The position numbers were made by a program, and so were the translations under genes. Shown here one piece after another: positions 1 to 8,945 of a stretch of DNA of 64,000 nt. The notes under the pieces are model-generated. The model was not told where the DNA came from. It was given only the letters and a program-made list of their open reading frames with translations, and ran no database searches. The stretch is from Bordetella flabilis (GTDB lineage: Bacteria > Pseudomonadota > Gammaproteobacteria > Burkholderiales > Burkholderiaceae_B): assembly GCF_001676725.1 (NCBI RefSeq), contig NZ_CP016172.1, positions 4,030,001-4,094,000 on the forward strand, given 5' to 3'. Position 1 is the first letter of the stretch, and every line of letters starts with the position of its first letter.

Positions 1-166
1 TCAGTTCGCATAGCGTATCCCGGTCCTGGAAGTTGCGTGCGAAGAGGATGACGCCTCCGACCAGCGGATGGCGCAGCCGCTTCTTCTCTTCCTTGGTGAG
101 GACCGGCCCGGCCACATCCACCATGACGGGGCCCGGCGGCAGCGGCTTGTTCTTTTTGCGTGACAT
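1..166 (-). CDS. nagZ: Beta-N-acetylglucosaminidase NagZ, N-terminal part
   Basis: Only the first 55 codons are in the window; the gene runs off the left edge. The start reads [20 protein letters not shown], followed by a stretch containing [16 protein letters not shown]. This matches the opening strand of glycoside hydrolase family 3 NagZ, which cuts GlcNAc-anhydroMurNAc-peptides in the cytoplasm during cell wall recycling. It lies 42 bp downstream of acpS on the same strand, in the pdxJ-acpS-nagZ order usual for Bordetella-type genomes. The catalytic residues lie beyond the window, so activity cannot be judged. Confidence 0.85.
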   Translation of the reverse strand, partial: MSRKKNKPLPPGPVMVDVAGPVLTKEEKKRLRHPLVGGVILFARNFQDRDTLCEL

Positions 167-208
167 CGAAGGGACTCTCATTGAAGGCCGGCCGCGGGGC
201 CGGATAGC

Positions 209-652
209 TCAGGAAGGATGGCGCTCCACGATGACGTAGGCGGCGGCCATATCGATCTCATCGGTCAGCGACACATGTGCCGCCCCGTAGCGCGCCGTAT
301 ACCAGGCCAGCAGGGGCTCGGCCAGCACCAGGATGGGCCGCCCGCCGGGGGCGTTGAGCGTCTGTACGCGGCGCCAGCTCATGGGCATGCGCATGCCCAG
401 GCCGATGGCCTTGGAAAACGCTTCCTTGACCGCGAACCGCGTCGCCACGAAACGCACGCCCCGCTGCGGGTCGCGCGCCCGGCGGGCGCGGAACTTGGCC
501 AATTCCTGTTCGCCCAGGATTTTTTCGGCAAAGCGGTCGCCGTGCCGCTGCAAGGCACGCTCGATGCGGTCGATACGGATGAGATCCATCCCGATGCCCG
601 CGATCGCGGCGGGAAGCACGGATGAATCGAGCGAAGAAGGGGGCGTCTGCAT
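209..652 (-). CDS. acpS: Holo-[acyl-carrier-protein] synthase AcpS
   Basis: AcpS transfers the 4'-phosphopantetheine arm of CoA to a serine of apo-ACP, in the cytoplasm. The 147-residue product has the family signature [16 protein letters not shown] near the N-terminus (the Asp of GMDL is a Mg2+ ligand) and [12 protein letters not shown] in the middle (the Glu is the second ligand). The ATG at 652 gives a roughly 18-residue lead before the core. No clear Shine-Dalgarno precedes it, and an in-frame GTG about 12 codons later is an alternative start. A longer upstream extension is possible but outside the family. It sits between pdxJ (112 bp upstream) and nagZ, probably in one transcript. Confidence 0.93.
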   Translation of the reverse strand: MQTPPSSLDSSVLPAAIAGIGMDLIRIDRIERALQRHGDRFAEKILGEQELAKFRARRARDPQRGVRFVATRFAVKEAFSKAIGLGMRMPMSWRRVQTLNAPGGRPILVLAEPLLAWYTARYGAAHVSLTDEIDMAAAYVIVERHPS

Positions 653-764
653 GATAGGCAGATGATACGCGACCGGTGATGGGCTTTGCCCTGCCTGCAC
701 GGCGCCGTGCCCGGCCCGGCGCTGCCGCAATGGACGCCGCCGGCGGTGAACACCGCTGCGGGGC

Positions 765-1493
765 TCAGACGCTCGCCCGTGCTTGCACCATCAGGGCCTT
801 CATGTCGCGTACCGCCTTCTCCCAGCCGTCGAATACCGCGCGCGCCACGATGGCATGGCCGATATTCAGTTCGGCGATGCCGTCGAGTGCGGCAATGGGC
901 TGTACATTGCCATAATGCAGCCCATGGCCGGCATTGACCTGCAACCCTTGCCGCAGGCCTTCGCCGATCGCCTGGCCCAGGCGTTCCAATTCCACGTCGA
1001 CGGCCGCGCCATGGGCTTCGGCATAGGCCCCGGTGTGCAGTTCGATAACGCGCGCACCGGTTTCCGCGGCGGCCGCGATCTGGACCGGGTCCGGATCGAT
1101 GAACAGCGACACCCGGATACCGGCCTCGTGCAATTGCGCCACCGCGTCCGTGACGGCCGCCCGCGCGCCGGCGACGTCCAGCCCCCCTTCGGTCGTCAGC
1201 TCCGAGCGCTTCTCCGGCACCAGGCAGACATCGTGCGGCCGCACGCCGCAGGCGATATCCAGCATCTCCCGCGTGACGGCGCATTCCAGGTTCATCCGCG
1301 TGCGCAGCAGGGGGCGCAGGCGGTGTACGTCAGCGTCCTGGATATGGCGCCGGTCTTCGCGCAAATGCAGGGTAATGAGGTCGGCGCCGGCGTCCTCGGC
1401 GCGCAGCGCGGCTTCGATGGGATCCGGATACTCGGTATGCCGCTGTTGGCGTAGCGTGGCTACGTGATCGATGTTTACGCCCAGGTCTATCAT
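765..1493 (-). CDS. pdxJ: Pyridoxine 5'-phosphate synthase PdxJ
   Basis: PdxJ condenses 1-deoxy-D-xylulose 5-phosphate with 3-amino-2-oxopropyl phosphate to form pyridoxine 5'-phosphate, the last ring-closing step of the DXP-dependent vitamin B6 pathway. The 242-residue protein opens with [18 protein letters not shown] and contains [11 protein letters not shown] and [15 protein letters not shown], both typical of the PdxJ TIM barrel. The length is normal. The ATG at 1493 was chosen because the family begins at this point; an open frame extends upstream but is unrelated. First gene of the pdxJ-acpS-nagZ run. Confidence 0.96.
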   Translation of the reverse strand: MIDLGVNIDHVATLRQQRHTEYPDPIEAALRAEDAGADLITLHLREDRRHIQDADVHRLRPLLRTRMNLECAVTREMLDIACGVRPHDVCLVPEKRSELTTEGGLDVAGARAAVTDAVAQLHEAGIRVSLFIDPDPVQIAAAAETGARVIELHTGAYAEAHGAAVDVELERLGQAIGEGLRQGLQVNAGHGLHYGNVQPIAALDGIAELNIGHAIVARAVFDGWEKAVRDMKALMVQARASV

Positions 1494-1584
1494 CGCGTTT
1501 GTGTGTCGCCTTCGGGTTCCGGCGCACCGCCCCCACCCAGGGCGGCCGGAATCGGAACAAGCCGATATTATCGCGCGGCCGCCG

Positions 1585-2496
1585 CTACTCTTGCGTAGCG
1601 AGATCTCCAACGAAAACATAGCCCATGCCATGGACGGTATGCAGCGGCAGGCGGTCGCCGCTGTCCTGCACCTTCTTGCGCAGGCGGCTGATGGCCACAT
1701 TGACCGAACGCAGGTTGGTCGCCGTCATGAAGGCACGCATTGCCGCGCGCGACAGTTCCCGCTTGGGGTTGTCCAGCAGGCAGGCGAAGCACGCGCGCTC
1801 CGTGCTGGTCAGATGGATCCGCTTTCCGGTCGGCGTCACCAGCACCCAGCCCTGATACAGCACCCGCCAGGGTTGGCCGCGCGGCGCCGGCCGCACCAGG
1901 CCGGCCGAGCCCGAGATGGCGGCCGCGCCGGCCACCATGCCGGCTCCCGGCGCCGCGTTCAATGCATAGCCGGCCATCTGGCCTGCGGGAGTGCCGCCCA
2001 GGAGCCCCGCGATGTCGGCGGCGCCGACCAGGCCCACGGCGGCGGGCGTGCTGGCGGGCGCACGGGCCAATGCAGACGCCTGCGCAGGCCGCCGGCGCTG
2101 CCGCGTTGCCCGGCGCGCCTGGGCCCGCAGCAGAGCGGCCAGCTCCGTGGCCTCGTAGCGCCGGTCCAGGCACATGTGGGCGCCCGCATGCAGCGCGCTA
2201 AGGCGGGTCTGCGGCTCCGCGCTGGGCGCCTGGACCAGGATGCCGGCGCCGTACTGCGCACTCAGACGTGGCAACACGGCGTCGACCACCTGGCTCACGG
2301 GCGCGCTTTCGCCCACCAGGACCAGGTCGGCATCGCGCACATCCAGCCATTGGAAAAGGCCGGCGGCATCGCGGCAGCCGTGGACATGAAAGCCCAGCCG
2401 CGCCAGCAGGCGCACCATGCGATTGCGCGCGTCATCGTCCGGCTCCCATACCGCAAGGGAGAGCGACGCATTTTCTGTGAGGTTGGAGGATTCCAT
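1585..2496 (-). CDS. Orphan OmpR/PhoB-type winged-helix regulator with degenerate receiver
   Basis: 303 residues. Residues about 12-125 align to a response-regulator receiver by pattern: an acidic EPDDD stretch, then DLVLVGE where the phospho-acceptor Asp is expected, and CLDRRYE where the Lys of a K-P motif is expected. The acceptor Asp is replaced and the Lys is Arg, so phosphorelay control is unlikely. An Ala/Gly/Arg-rich linker follows. The last 95 residues form a Trans_reg_C winged helix ([38 protein letters not shown]). No sensor kinase lies beside it. Targets are unknown; it is transcribed toward pdxJ, 91 bp away. Confidence 0.8.
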   Translation of the reverse strand: MESSNLTENASLSLAVWEPDDDARNRMVRLLARLGFHVHGCRDAAGLFQWLDVRDADLVLVGESAPVSQVVDAVLPRLSAQYGAGILVQAPSAEPQTRLSALHAGAHMCLDRRYEATELAALLRAQARRATRQRRRPAQASALARAPASTPAAVGLVGAADIAGLLGGTPAGQMAGYALNAAPGAGMVAGAAAISGSAGLVRPAPRGQPWRVLYQGWVLVTPTGKRIHLTSTERACFACLLDNPKRELSRAAMRAFMTATNLRSVNVAISRLRKKVQDSGDRLPLHTVHGMGYVFVGDLATQE

Positions 2497-2639
2497 GACA
2501 TTCCATAAGGTTACGAGGATGATCGATGTGCAGCGAAAGCTACCATCGGCCCCTCTTCGCCTTCCCTCACGGCGCGGTAATTCAGACCATTCCTAGTACC
2601 GCGGTCCTCCCCCTGGTTGCCCGCTCGCCAAAGGCGCGG

Positions 2640-3794
2640 CTACTCCCGGTGGATGTCGTGCGTGACGAAGCGCTGCCCGTCGGCCGGCAAGTCCAGCACA
2701 CCGGGACGCCGCAGGCTGGCGCGCACGTCGACCAGGCCCGAGGCCCAGTGCTCGCGCATGGCTTCGCTGCCGAATTCGTAGTCCTTGGTATGCCGCTCGT
2801 AGTTCTTGGACTCGTAGATCAGGTTGACCACGTTGATCGCCGGAATGATGGCATCGCGGCGGATCTCGGCCAGCTCGGGCGCATTGCGCTGGTGCTCGGG
2901 CAGCAGCGCGAGCACGCGCTGCAGATCTTCGCGCAGCTTGATATTGCGCTTCAGATTGTCCGTAACCAGGCGGGTACGACTGGAATACTGGATGTCCTTC
3001 TGCCGTTCCGCCACCTCTTCCAAGCTATTGGGCAACGGACCTCGCGCCGGCCAGAGATCGACCTGGAACGCCAGCGTATCGCGCATCGGGCTATTGGAAA
3101 GCACGTAATACAGCGGCGTATTGGAAACGATGCCGCCGTCCCAATAGAACTCGCCATCGATCTCCACCGCCGGAAAGCCGGGCGGCAGGGCCCCCGACGC
3201 CATGATGTGCTGCGGCGTCAAGCGGGTCTGCGTACTGTCGAAATACGCAAAATTTCCGGTACGCACATTCACGGCGCCGAAGCTCGCGCGCACCGCCCCG
3301 TTGTTCAGCAGATCGAAGTCGACGTAGGTGCGCAGGGTTTCGAGCAGCGGCGCGGTGTCGTAGTAACTGGTGGCCGCCAGGCCTTGCTGCAGGTACGGTG
3401 GCGGAAAGCGCGGCTTGAAGAAGCCCGGCTGGCCCTGCATGATGGCGCTGGCGGCGGCCAGCCGGCCGTTCATCGATGGCGATCCGAACCCCATCGGTAT
3501 GCCCTGGAACAGGCCCGCCAGCCAATCGCCCCACGGCCACGCGCCATAACCGTAGGGCCGGCAGATGCTTTCCCAGAAACCGCGCAGGCGTTCCACGCGC
3601 TCGTCCACGGGAGAACCGGCGATGATGGCGGCATTGATGGCGCCGATGGAAATGCCCGCCACCCAGTCCGGCCGCAAGCCCTGCTCGTGCAGTCCTTCGT
3701 AGACGCCGCCCTGGTACGAGCCCAGGGCGCCACCGCCCTGCAGCACCAGGGCGACCGTCCCATACGCGCACTTGCTCTTGGCGGAACGGCGCAT
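2640..3794 (-). CDS. Patatin-like phospholipase, RssA/DUF3734 type
   Basis: A 384-residue patatin-family serine hydrolase. It has the oxyanion glycine loop LQGGGALGSYQGGV (about residues 19-32), the nucleophile elbow GISIG (G-x-S-x-G, about residue 48) and the partner Asp in WDGGIVSNTP, giving the Ser-Asp dyad. The C-terminal third resembles DUF3734 proteins. The family acts on acyl esters of phospholipids; the substrate here is unknown. No signal peptide is visible, so it is probably cytoplasmic. The start lies 3 bp after the stop of the ABC ATPase with no clear ribosome-binding site, suggesting translational coupling and a place as fourth gene of the importer operon. Confidence 0.87.
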   Translation of the reverse strand: MRRSAKSKCAYGTVALVLQGGGALGSYQGGVYEGLHEQGLRPDWVAGISIGAINAAIIAGSPVDERVERLRGFWESICRPYGYGAWPWGDWLAGLFQGIPMGFGSPSMNGRLAAASAIMQGQPGFFKPRFPPPYLQQGLAATSYYDTAPLLETLRTYVDFDLLNNGAVRASFGAVNVRTGNFAYFDSTQTRLTPQHIMASGALPPGFPAVEIDGEFYWDGGIVSNTPLYYVLSNSPMRDTLAFQVDLWPARGPLPNSLEEVAERQKDIQYSSRTRLVTDNLKRNIKLREDLQRVLALLPEHQRNAPELAEIRRDAIIPAINVVNLIYESKNYERHTKDYEFGSEAMREHWASGLVDVRASLRRPGVLDLPADGQRFVTHDIHRE

Positions 3795-3797
3795 GCG

Positions 3798-4592
3798 TCA
3801 ACTCAGCAGCAATGCGTCGTCGGCAAGCTTTTCGCCACGCACGTGCTCGAACATGGCGAGCAAGTCGGTCACCGTCAGGCCTTTGCGCTCGTCCCCCGAG
3901 ACGTCCAGCACCACCTGGCCCGCGTGCAGCATCACCGTGCGATCGCCGACCTCCAGTGCCTGGCGCATGCTGTGCGTCACCATCAACGTGGTGAGCCGGC
4001 TTTCGGCGACGATGCGTGCGGTCAACTGCAGCACGAAATCCGCGGTGCGGGGATCCAGTGCAGCCGTATGCTCGTCCAGCAGGAGCAGGCGCGAGGGACG
4101 CAGGGCCGCCATCAGCAGGCTCACCGCCTGCCGTTGTCCGCCGGACAGCAGGCCGATGCGATCGCCCAGCCGTTGCTCCAGGCCCAGGCCCAAGGTCGCC
4201 AGGCGCTCGCGAAAGAGCGCGCGCATGGACGCCTTGACCGCCCGTGCCGCGCCACGCGAGGCCCCGCGCGCCTGGGCCAGCGCCATGTTTTCCTCGATGG
4301 TCAGGTCTTCGCAGGTGCCCGCCATGGGGTCCTGGAAGACCCGCGCGACATACCCAGCGCGCCGCCAGGACGGTTGCCGCGTCATGTCGTCGCCATCGAT
4401 GGCGATGCGGCCGCTGTCGACCGGTTGGTCGCCAGAGACTGCATTGAGGAAAGTCGACTTGCCGGCGCCGTTGGAGCCGATCACGGTGACGAACTGGCCG
4501 GTGGGGATTTCCAGCGTCAGGCCGCGCAAGGCCCGCGTCTCGATGGGCGTGCCGGGATTGAAAGTAATGTGGAGATCCTGTGCGCTCAGCAT
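3798..4592 (-). CDS. ABC importer ATP-binding subunit (ABC_sub_bind-type system)
   Basis: 264 residues with Walker A GSNGAGKST, signature LSGGQRQAVSL, Walker B RLLLLDEHTAAL and the switch His in VTHS. This is the nucleotide-binding subunit for the permease directly upstream (4594-5481) and the lipid-free binding protein at 5500-6492. Systems of this type have been linked to tryptophan, tyrosine or similar ligands in Firmicutes (TrpXYZ); the ligand here is unknown. The ATG at 4592 lies one base after the permease stop. A start seven codons earlier (4613) would overlap the permease. Confidence 0.9.
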   Translation of the reverse strand: MLSAQDLHITFNPGTPIETRALRGLTLEIPTGQFVTVIGSNGAGKSTFLNAVSGDQPVDSGRIAIDGDDMTRQPSWRRAGYVARVFQDPMAGTCEDLTIEENMALAQARGASRGAARAVKASMRALFRERLATLGLGLEQRLGDRIGLLSGGQRQAVSLLMAALRPSRLLLLDEHTAALDPRTADFVLQLTARIVAESRLTTLMVTHSMRQALEVGDRTVMLHAGQVVLDVSGDERKGLTVTDLLAMFEHVRGEKLADDALLLS

Positions 4593-4593
4593 G

Positions 4594-5481
4594 TCAGCCC
4601 CCCTGCCCCGCACGGCGGCGCCGCAGCCGCGGAATGACCAGCGCGATCGTCACCAGCACGGCGGTCACCAGGTTCAGGTCCTGCGCCTGCAGGCCAATGA
4701 AATCGCTGTTCAGCGCCAGCGTGACGAAAAAGCGGTAAACCACGGCCCCCAGGATGACTGCCAGCGTGGCCAGTGCGATGCGCCGCGCTGGCAGCAGGCT
4801 TTCGCCGACGATGACCGCCGCCAGGCCGATCACGATCGTGCCCAGCCCCATGGAAATATCCGCGCCGCCCTGCGCCTGGGCGAACAGCGCGCCGGCCAGC
4901 GCTACCAGCGCGTTCGACAGCGCCATGCCGCCCAGGATCAGGCGCCCCGTATTCACGCCCTGCGCGCGCGCCATGCGGGGATTGGCCCCTGTGGCGCGCA
5001 AGGCCAGCCCCAGTTCCGTCGACAGGAACCAATCCAGCAGCAGCTTGCAGATCACCACCACGATCAGCAGCAGCACCGGCCGCGCGACATAGTCGCTAAG
5101 CCATGCGGGCTGCAAAACGGTGAACACGGTCGCTTCGGTAATCAAGGGAACATTGGGGCGCCCCATGATCCGCAGGTTGACCGAATACAGCGCGATCATG
5201 ACCAGGATGCTGGCCAGCAGGTCCATGATGCGCAGCTTGACGTTCAGCCATCCGGTGACCAGGCCGGCGCCGGCGCCGGCCACGATGGCGCAACCCGTTG
5301 CGGCAAAGGGGCTGAAGCCCGCGGAGATCATCGTGGCGGCCACCGCCGCCCCCAGGGGAAAACTGCCATCGACAGTCAGGTCGGGAAAACGCAGCAGGCG
5401 GAAAGAGATCAGGACGCCCAGCGCGACCAGGCTGAAGACCAGCCCGACCTCCAGCGCGCCCAACAATGAGAACAGGGACAT
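4594..5481 (-). CDS. ABC importer permease (ABC_sub_bind-type system)
   Basis: 295 residues, strongly hydrophobic, with about eight or nine predicted membrane spans, of the BPD_transp_2 fold used by branched-chain amino acid and TrpXYZ-type importers. The stretches LLRFPDLTVDGSFPLGAA and RIMDLLASILVMIALYSVN are characteristic of the permease partnered with ABC_sub_bind proteins. It forms the inner-membrane channel with the ATPase encoded one base downstream. The binding protein gene ends 18 bp upstream. The C-terminus is short and basic (RLRRRRAGQGG). Confidence 0.88.
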   Translation of the reverse strand: MSLFSLLGALEVGLVFSLVALGVLISFRLLRFPDLTVDGSFPLGAAVAATMISAGFSPFAATGCAIVAGAGAGLVTGWLNVKLRIMDLLASILVMIALYSVNLRIMGRPNVPLITEATVFTVLQPAWLSDYVARPVLLLIVVVICKLLLDWFLSTELGLALRATGANPRMARAQGVNTGRLILGGMALSNALVALAGALFAQAQGGADISMGLGTIVIGLAAVIVGESLLPARRIALATLAVILGAVVYRFFVTLALNSDFIGLQAQDLNLVTAVLVTIALVIPRLRRRRAGQGG

Positions 5482-5499
5482 CGTCGTGAATCTTTGTTT

Positions 5500-6492
5500 T
5501 TATTTGACGACCTGCGCGGCCGATTTGATGAGCGATTCGGGCAACGTGACGCCTTGCGCCTGCGCCGCCGCCGGATTGACGAACAGCTGTACCTTGTTGA
5601 CGGTGGCCGACGGAATGGCGCCCGGCTTTTCGCCCTTGAGGATGCGCACCACCACGTCGCCGACCTGGTGGCCCAGCTGGTAGTAGTCCACGCCCTGCGC
5701 CGCGATGGCGCCGCGCTTGACGCTGTCGTTATCGGCGGCGATCAACGGGATCTTGGCATCGTTGCCCACCTTGACCAGCGACTCGTACGCCGCCACGACA
5801 TTGTTGTCGGTGCTGGTGTAGATGACGTCGACCTTGCCGATCAGGCTGCGTGCCGCCGCCGCGACGTCCACGGTGCGTGGAGCCGCTGCTTCGACCAGGC
5901 TCATGCCGCTCTTGGGCAGCGCTTCCTGCATCTGCTTGACCACTACCACGGAATTCGCCTCGCCCGGGTTGTACACCACGCCGACGCGCTTGGCGTTGGG
6001 AACGATCTTGCGGATCAGCTCGATCTGGCGTTCCAGGTCCAGGGCGTCCGAAATACCGGTGACATTGGTGCCCGAGGCAGCCATCGAAGGAACCAGTTGC
6101 GCAGCCACCGGATCGGTCACGGCCGCGTAGACGACGGGAAGGTCCTTGGTGGCGGACACCACCGCCTGCGCCGCCGGGGTGGCGATGGCCACGATGGCAT
6201 CGGGCCGGTCGCCGACGAACTTGCGGGCGATCTGCGCGGCCGTACCGGTATTGCCCTGCGCACTCTGGTACTGCCACTTCAGGTTCTTGGCGGCATCGTA
6301 GCCCTTGGCCTTCAGCTCGTCCTTGATGCCATCACGCACTGCGTCCAGGGCCGGATGTTCGACGATGGCCATGACAGCCACGGATTTCTGCGCGGAAGGG
6401 GCGGCATGTGCCGCTCCGCCTGATTGCAGCACGGCGGCCAGCGCGAACGCGGCAACCACGGTAGCCTGCACGGCGGATTGTTTTCTTGACAT
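5500..6492 (-). CDS. ABC importer substrate-binding protein (ABC_sub_bind family)
   Basis: 330 residues. A Sec signal peptide (MSRKQSAVQATVVAAFALAA, continuing to a cut near AAHA-AP) is followed by the two-lobed ABC_sub_bind fold (VAVMAIVEHPALDAVRDGI, DAIVAIATPAAQAVVSATKD, GVVYNPGEANSVV). It captures a small ligand in the periplasm for the permease and ATPase downstream. Relatives bind Trp, Tyr or related compounds; the ligand cannot be read from sequence. The start at 6492 was chosen because it begins the signal peptide; the open frame reaches 31 codons further upstream into non-coding-looking sequence. First gene of the importer-patatin operon, divergent from the aldo/keto reductase. Confidence 0.9.
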   Translation of the reverse strand: MSRKQSAVQATVVAAFALAAVLQSGGAAHAAPSAQKSVAVMAIVEHPALDAVRDGIKDELKAKGYDAAKNLKWQYQSAQGNTGTAAQIARKFVGDRPDAIVAIATPAAQAVVSATKDLPVVYAAVTDPVAAQLVPSMAASGTNVTGISDALDLERQIELIRKIVPNAKRVGVVYNPGEANSVVVVKQMQEALPKSGMSLVEAAAPRTVDVAAAARSLIGKVDVIYTSTDNNVVAAYESLVKVGNDAKIPLIAADNDSVKRGAIAAQGVDYYQLGHQVGDVVVRILKGEKPGAIPSATVNKVQLFVNPAAAQAQGVTLPESLIKSAAQVVK

Positions 6493-6769
6493 GAGAAGGC
6501 TCCTCGACCTCGGATAACGCCAGGGACGGTCGGGCGGACGCGCCCACTGGCCCCGCGCAGGGCCACCCGTCCCGCAAAAGTGCATAGTCTAACTTGGACA
6601 ACAGGACGATCAGGCGCGGGAAATCCCTGAAGGTCCGTGTTAGTACATCGACTGGCCATTCGACCGATATACTTGGACGAAAGAATCAGACCCACAACAA
6701 GAAAAAACTGACCCCTTGAGCGGTGGCCGTCCGGCAAGCAACCCAACCCTCCGTAGAGAGCGACTGACC

Positions 6770-7726
6770 ATGCAACAACGTCAACTGGGCCGATCAGGCC
6801 TTTCCGTGCCGCCCCTGGCCTTCGGCGGCAACGTGTTCGGATGGACCGTCGGGGAAACGGACGCCTACTCCCTGCTCGATGCCATGGTCGATGCCGGACT
6901 CAATTTCATCGACACCGCGGACGTCTATTCACGGTGGGCGCCCGGCAACCGGGGCGGAGAATCGGAAGTCATCATAGGTCGGTGGCTGGCCCGTTCCGGC
7001 AAACGCGACAAGGTCGTCCTGGCCACCAAGGTGGGCATGGAAATGGGCCCCGGCGCGCGCGGCCTGGCGCCTGCCTACATCGCCCGCGCCGTCGAAGATT
7101 CCCTGGCGCGGCTGCAGACCGACTATATCGACCTGTACCAGTCGCATCGGGACGACGCCGATACGCCGCTGGCAGATACCCTGGCGGCCTACGGCAAACT
7201 GCGCGACCAGGGCAAGATCCGCGCCATCGGCGCCTCCAACTACACCCCCGCGCGCCTGTCCGAAGCCTTGATCATCAGCGAGCGCAACGGGCTGCCGCGC
7301 TACGAATCCATACAGCCGGAGTACAACCTGTACGCCCGCGAGCCGTACGAAAGCGGCTTGCAGGCCGTGGTGACGGCCCAGGGCCTGGGCACGATCAACT
7401 ACTACGCGCTGGCCAGCGGCTTTCTTTCCGGAAAGTACCGCAGCGCCGCCGATGCCGCCAAGAGCGTGCGCGGCAAGAAGATCGTCGATACCTACCTGAA
7501 CGAACGCGGCCTGCGCATCCTCGCCGCGCTGGACGAAGCCGCGGAGACGACCGGCGCCAGCCATACCCAGGTCGCCCTGGCGTGGACGATGGCGCAGCCC
7601 GGCATCACGGCGCCCATCGCCAGCGCGACCTCCCTGGAGCAACTGGACGATCTGGTGAAGGCGGCGTACCTGTCCCTGCCGCCGGACGTGATGCGCAAAC
7701 TGGACGAGGCCAGTACCTGGCGCTGA
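6770..7726 (+). CDS. Aldo/keto reductase
   Basis: 318 residues of the NADPH-dependent aldo/keto reductase superfamily. The catalytic tetrad is visible: Asp48 and Tyr53 in DTADVY, Lys87 in ATKVG and His126 in YQSHRDD. The C-terminal part carries the NADP-binding pattern (PIASATSLEQLDDL). It resembles the YajO/Tas-like group that reduces aldehydes; the substrate is unknown. The ATG at 6770 follows an AGAGAG-like ribosome-binding site; an earlier in-frame start is less likely. It is divergent from the ABC importer and convergent with the Bug protein gene. Confidence 0.9.
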   Translation: MQQRQLGRSGLSVPPLAFGGNVFGWTVGETDAYSLLDAMVDAGLNFIDTADVYSRWAPGNRGGESEVIIGRWLARSGKRDKVVLATKVGMEMGPGARGLAPAYIARAVEDSLARLQTDYIDLYQSHRDDADTPLADTLAAYGKLRDQGKIRAIGASNYTPARLSEALIISERNGLPRYESIQPEYNLYAREPYESGLQAVVTAQGLGTINYYALASGFLSGKYRSAADAAKSVRGKKIVDTYLNERGLRILAALDEAAETTGASHTQVALAWTMAQPGITAPIASATSLEQLDDLVKAAYLSLPPDVMRKLDEASTWR

Positions 7727-7738
7727 AAGCCGGCGGTG

Positions 7739-7764
7739 CCGGCGCACAGTAGCCCGTGCGCCGG
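7739..7764. terminator. Hairpin between convergent genes
   Basis: CCGGCGCAC (7739-7747) pairs perfectly with GTGCGCCGG (7756-7764) across an 8-base loop. It lies between the convergent aldo/keto reductase and Bug protein genes. There is no T-run on either side, so intrinsic termination is uncertain; it may stop polymerase together with Rho or protect mRNA 3' ends. Confidence 0.4.
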
Positions 7765-7773
7765 GCGCAGGGG

Positions 7774-8748
7774 TCAGTCCAGCGTTACCCCCGAATCCTT
7801 CACCACCTTGCCCCAGCGCGCCACCTCGTCGTCGACGAACTTGCCGAAGGCCGGGCCGGTCAGGTTGGGCGTGGCCGATCCGTTCGTCGCCCATTGTTCC
7901 TTGAGCTTGGGCGTATTCAGCGCCAGCGTGACCTCGCGGATCATGCGGTCGACCGCCGCCTGTGGCGTGCCTGCCGGCGCCCACAGGGCGTACCAGGTGG
8001 ATACCTGGTAGTTCGGCACGCCGGCCTCGCTCGCCGTCGGCACATCGGGCAAGCTGGGCGAACGCTGGGCCGCCGCCACGGCAAGCGGCTTGATGCTGCC
8101 GGCGCGGATGTGCCCCGAAGACGAACCCAGGCCGTCGAACGCCATATCGACCTGCCCGCCGATCAGCGCCGACAGCATGGGACCGGCACCCTGGTACGGC
8201 ACGTCCACCAGTTTGATGCCGGTCTGCATCGCGAACAGCTCGCCGGCCAGGTGGTGCGTGCTGCCCTTGCCCGCGGTGCCGTAATTGATCTGCCCGGGCC
8301 GCTCCTTGGCATACGCGATGAACTCCTGCAATGTCTTGACCGGCAGCTTGGACGCATTGATGACCACGACCTGTGGGGGCTGCGCGACCAGGGCGACGGG
8401 CACGAAGTCCTTCTGGATGTCATAGCTGAGCTGCTTGTACAGCGCGGGCGCGACGGCGTGGTGAGCGCCGCCCATGAAGAAGGTATAGCCGTCGGGGCGC
8501 GCCTTGGCGGCCACGGCGGCGCCCACCGTGCCCCCTGCCCCGCCCTTGTTGTCGATGACCACGGTCTGGCCCAACTGGCTGCCCAGCTGCTGGGCGAGCG
8601 GGCGGGCGAAGGTATCGGTGCCGCCGCCCGCGGGAAAGGGCACGATGATGGTGACGGGGCGCTCCGGCCAGTCGGCGGATGCCGGGGCCGCCAGCGCGCA
8701 TGCCAGCAATGCGGCGGCGAGCGCCGCGATTCTGCTACGGTAAGTCAT
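7774..8748 (-). CDS. Bug/TctC-family periplasmic binding protein, mat cluster
   Basis: 324 residues with a clear Sec signal peptide cut after ASA (ALAAPASA-DWPERP). The mature protein has the Bug family pattern: RPVTIIVPFPAGGGTDTFAR near the N-terminus, then GYTFFMGG, YGTAGKGSTHHLAGE and VPYQGAGPM. These proteins bind small carboxylates or related metabolites in the periplasm, for TctAB-type transporters or sensing. No TctAB genes are nearby. It is the last gene downstream of the malonyl-CoA synthetase, so malonate is a reasonable but unproven ligand. Confidence 0.9.
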   Translation of the reverse strand: MTYRSRIAALAAALLACALAAPASADWPERPVTIIVPFPAGGGTDTFARPLAQQLGSQLGQTVVIDNKGGAGGTVGAAVAAKARPDGYTFFMGGAHHAVAPALYKQLSYDIQKDFVPVALVAQPPQVVVINASKLPVKTLQEFIAYAKERPGQINYGTAGKGSTHHLAGELFAMQTGIKLVDVPYQGAGPMLSALIGGQVDMAFDGLGSSSGHIRAGSIKPLAVAAAQRSPSLPDVPTASEAGVPNYQVSTWYALWAPAGTPQAAVDRMIREVTLALNTPKLKEQWATNGSATPNLTGPAFGKFVDDEVARWGKVVKDSGVTLD

Positions 8749-8945
8749 GAGTCTTCTCCTCCGGGTGCTGCGCAGGATGGGATATCGCCCATCTGTCGAT
8801 GCGGCGCGCGATGCGGGCCGCTGTTCTATGTATCCTTACGCACGTCGATACGGGTGGTGGTCTGCGTCCTCCTTGGCGGGCAATGTTCGGCGGCAGGGTG
8901 CCTGTGCGGCGGCGATACGCCGGCCCGGCACCCTGCCATGGCGCA

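Noticed and set aside
2526..4637. A 703-codon plus-strand open frame covering the patatin and ABC ATPase genes
   Set aside because: No domain is seen, composition is shadow-like and the minus-strand genes have clear active-site motifs.
6493..6769. Promoter pair between the ABC importer and the aldo/keto reductase
   Set aside because: TATACT (6668-6673) and TAGACT on the minus strand look like -10 boxes, but neither has a -35 box with proper spacing, so no call was made.
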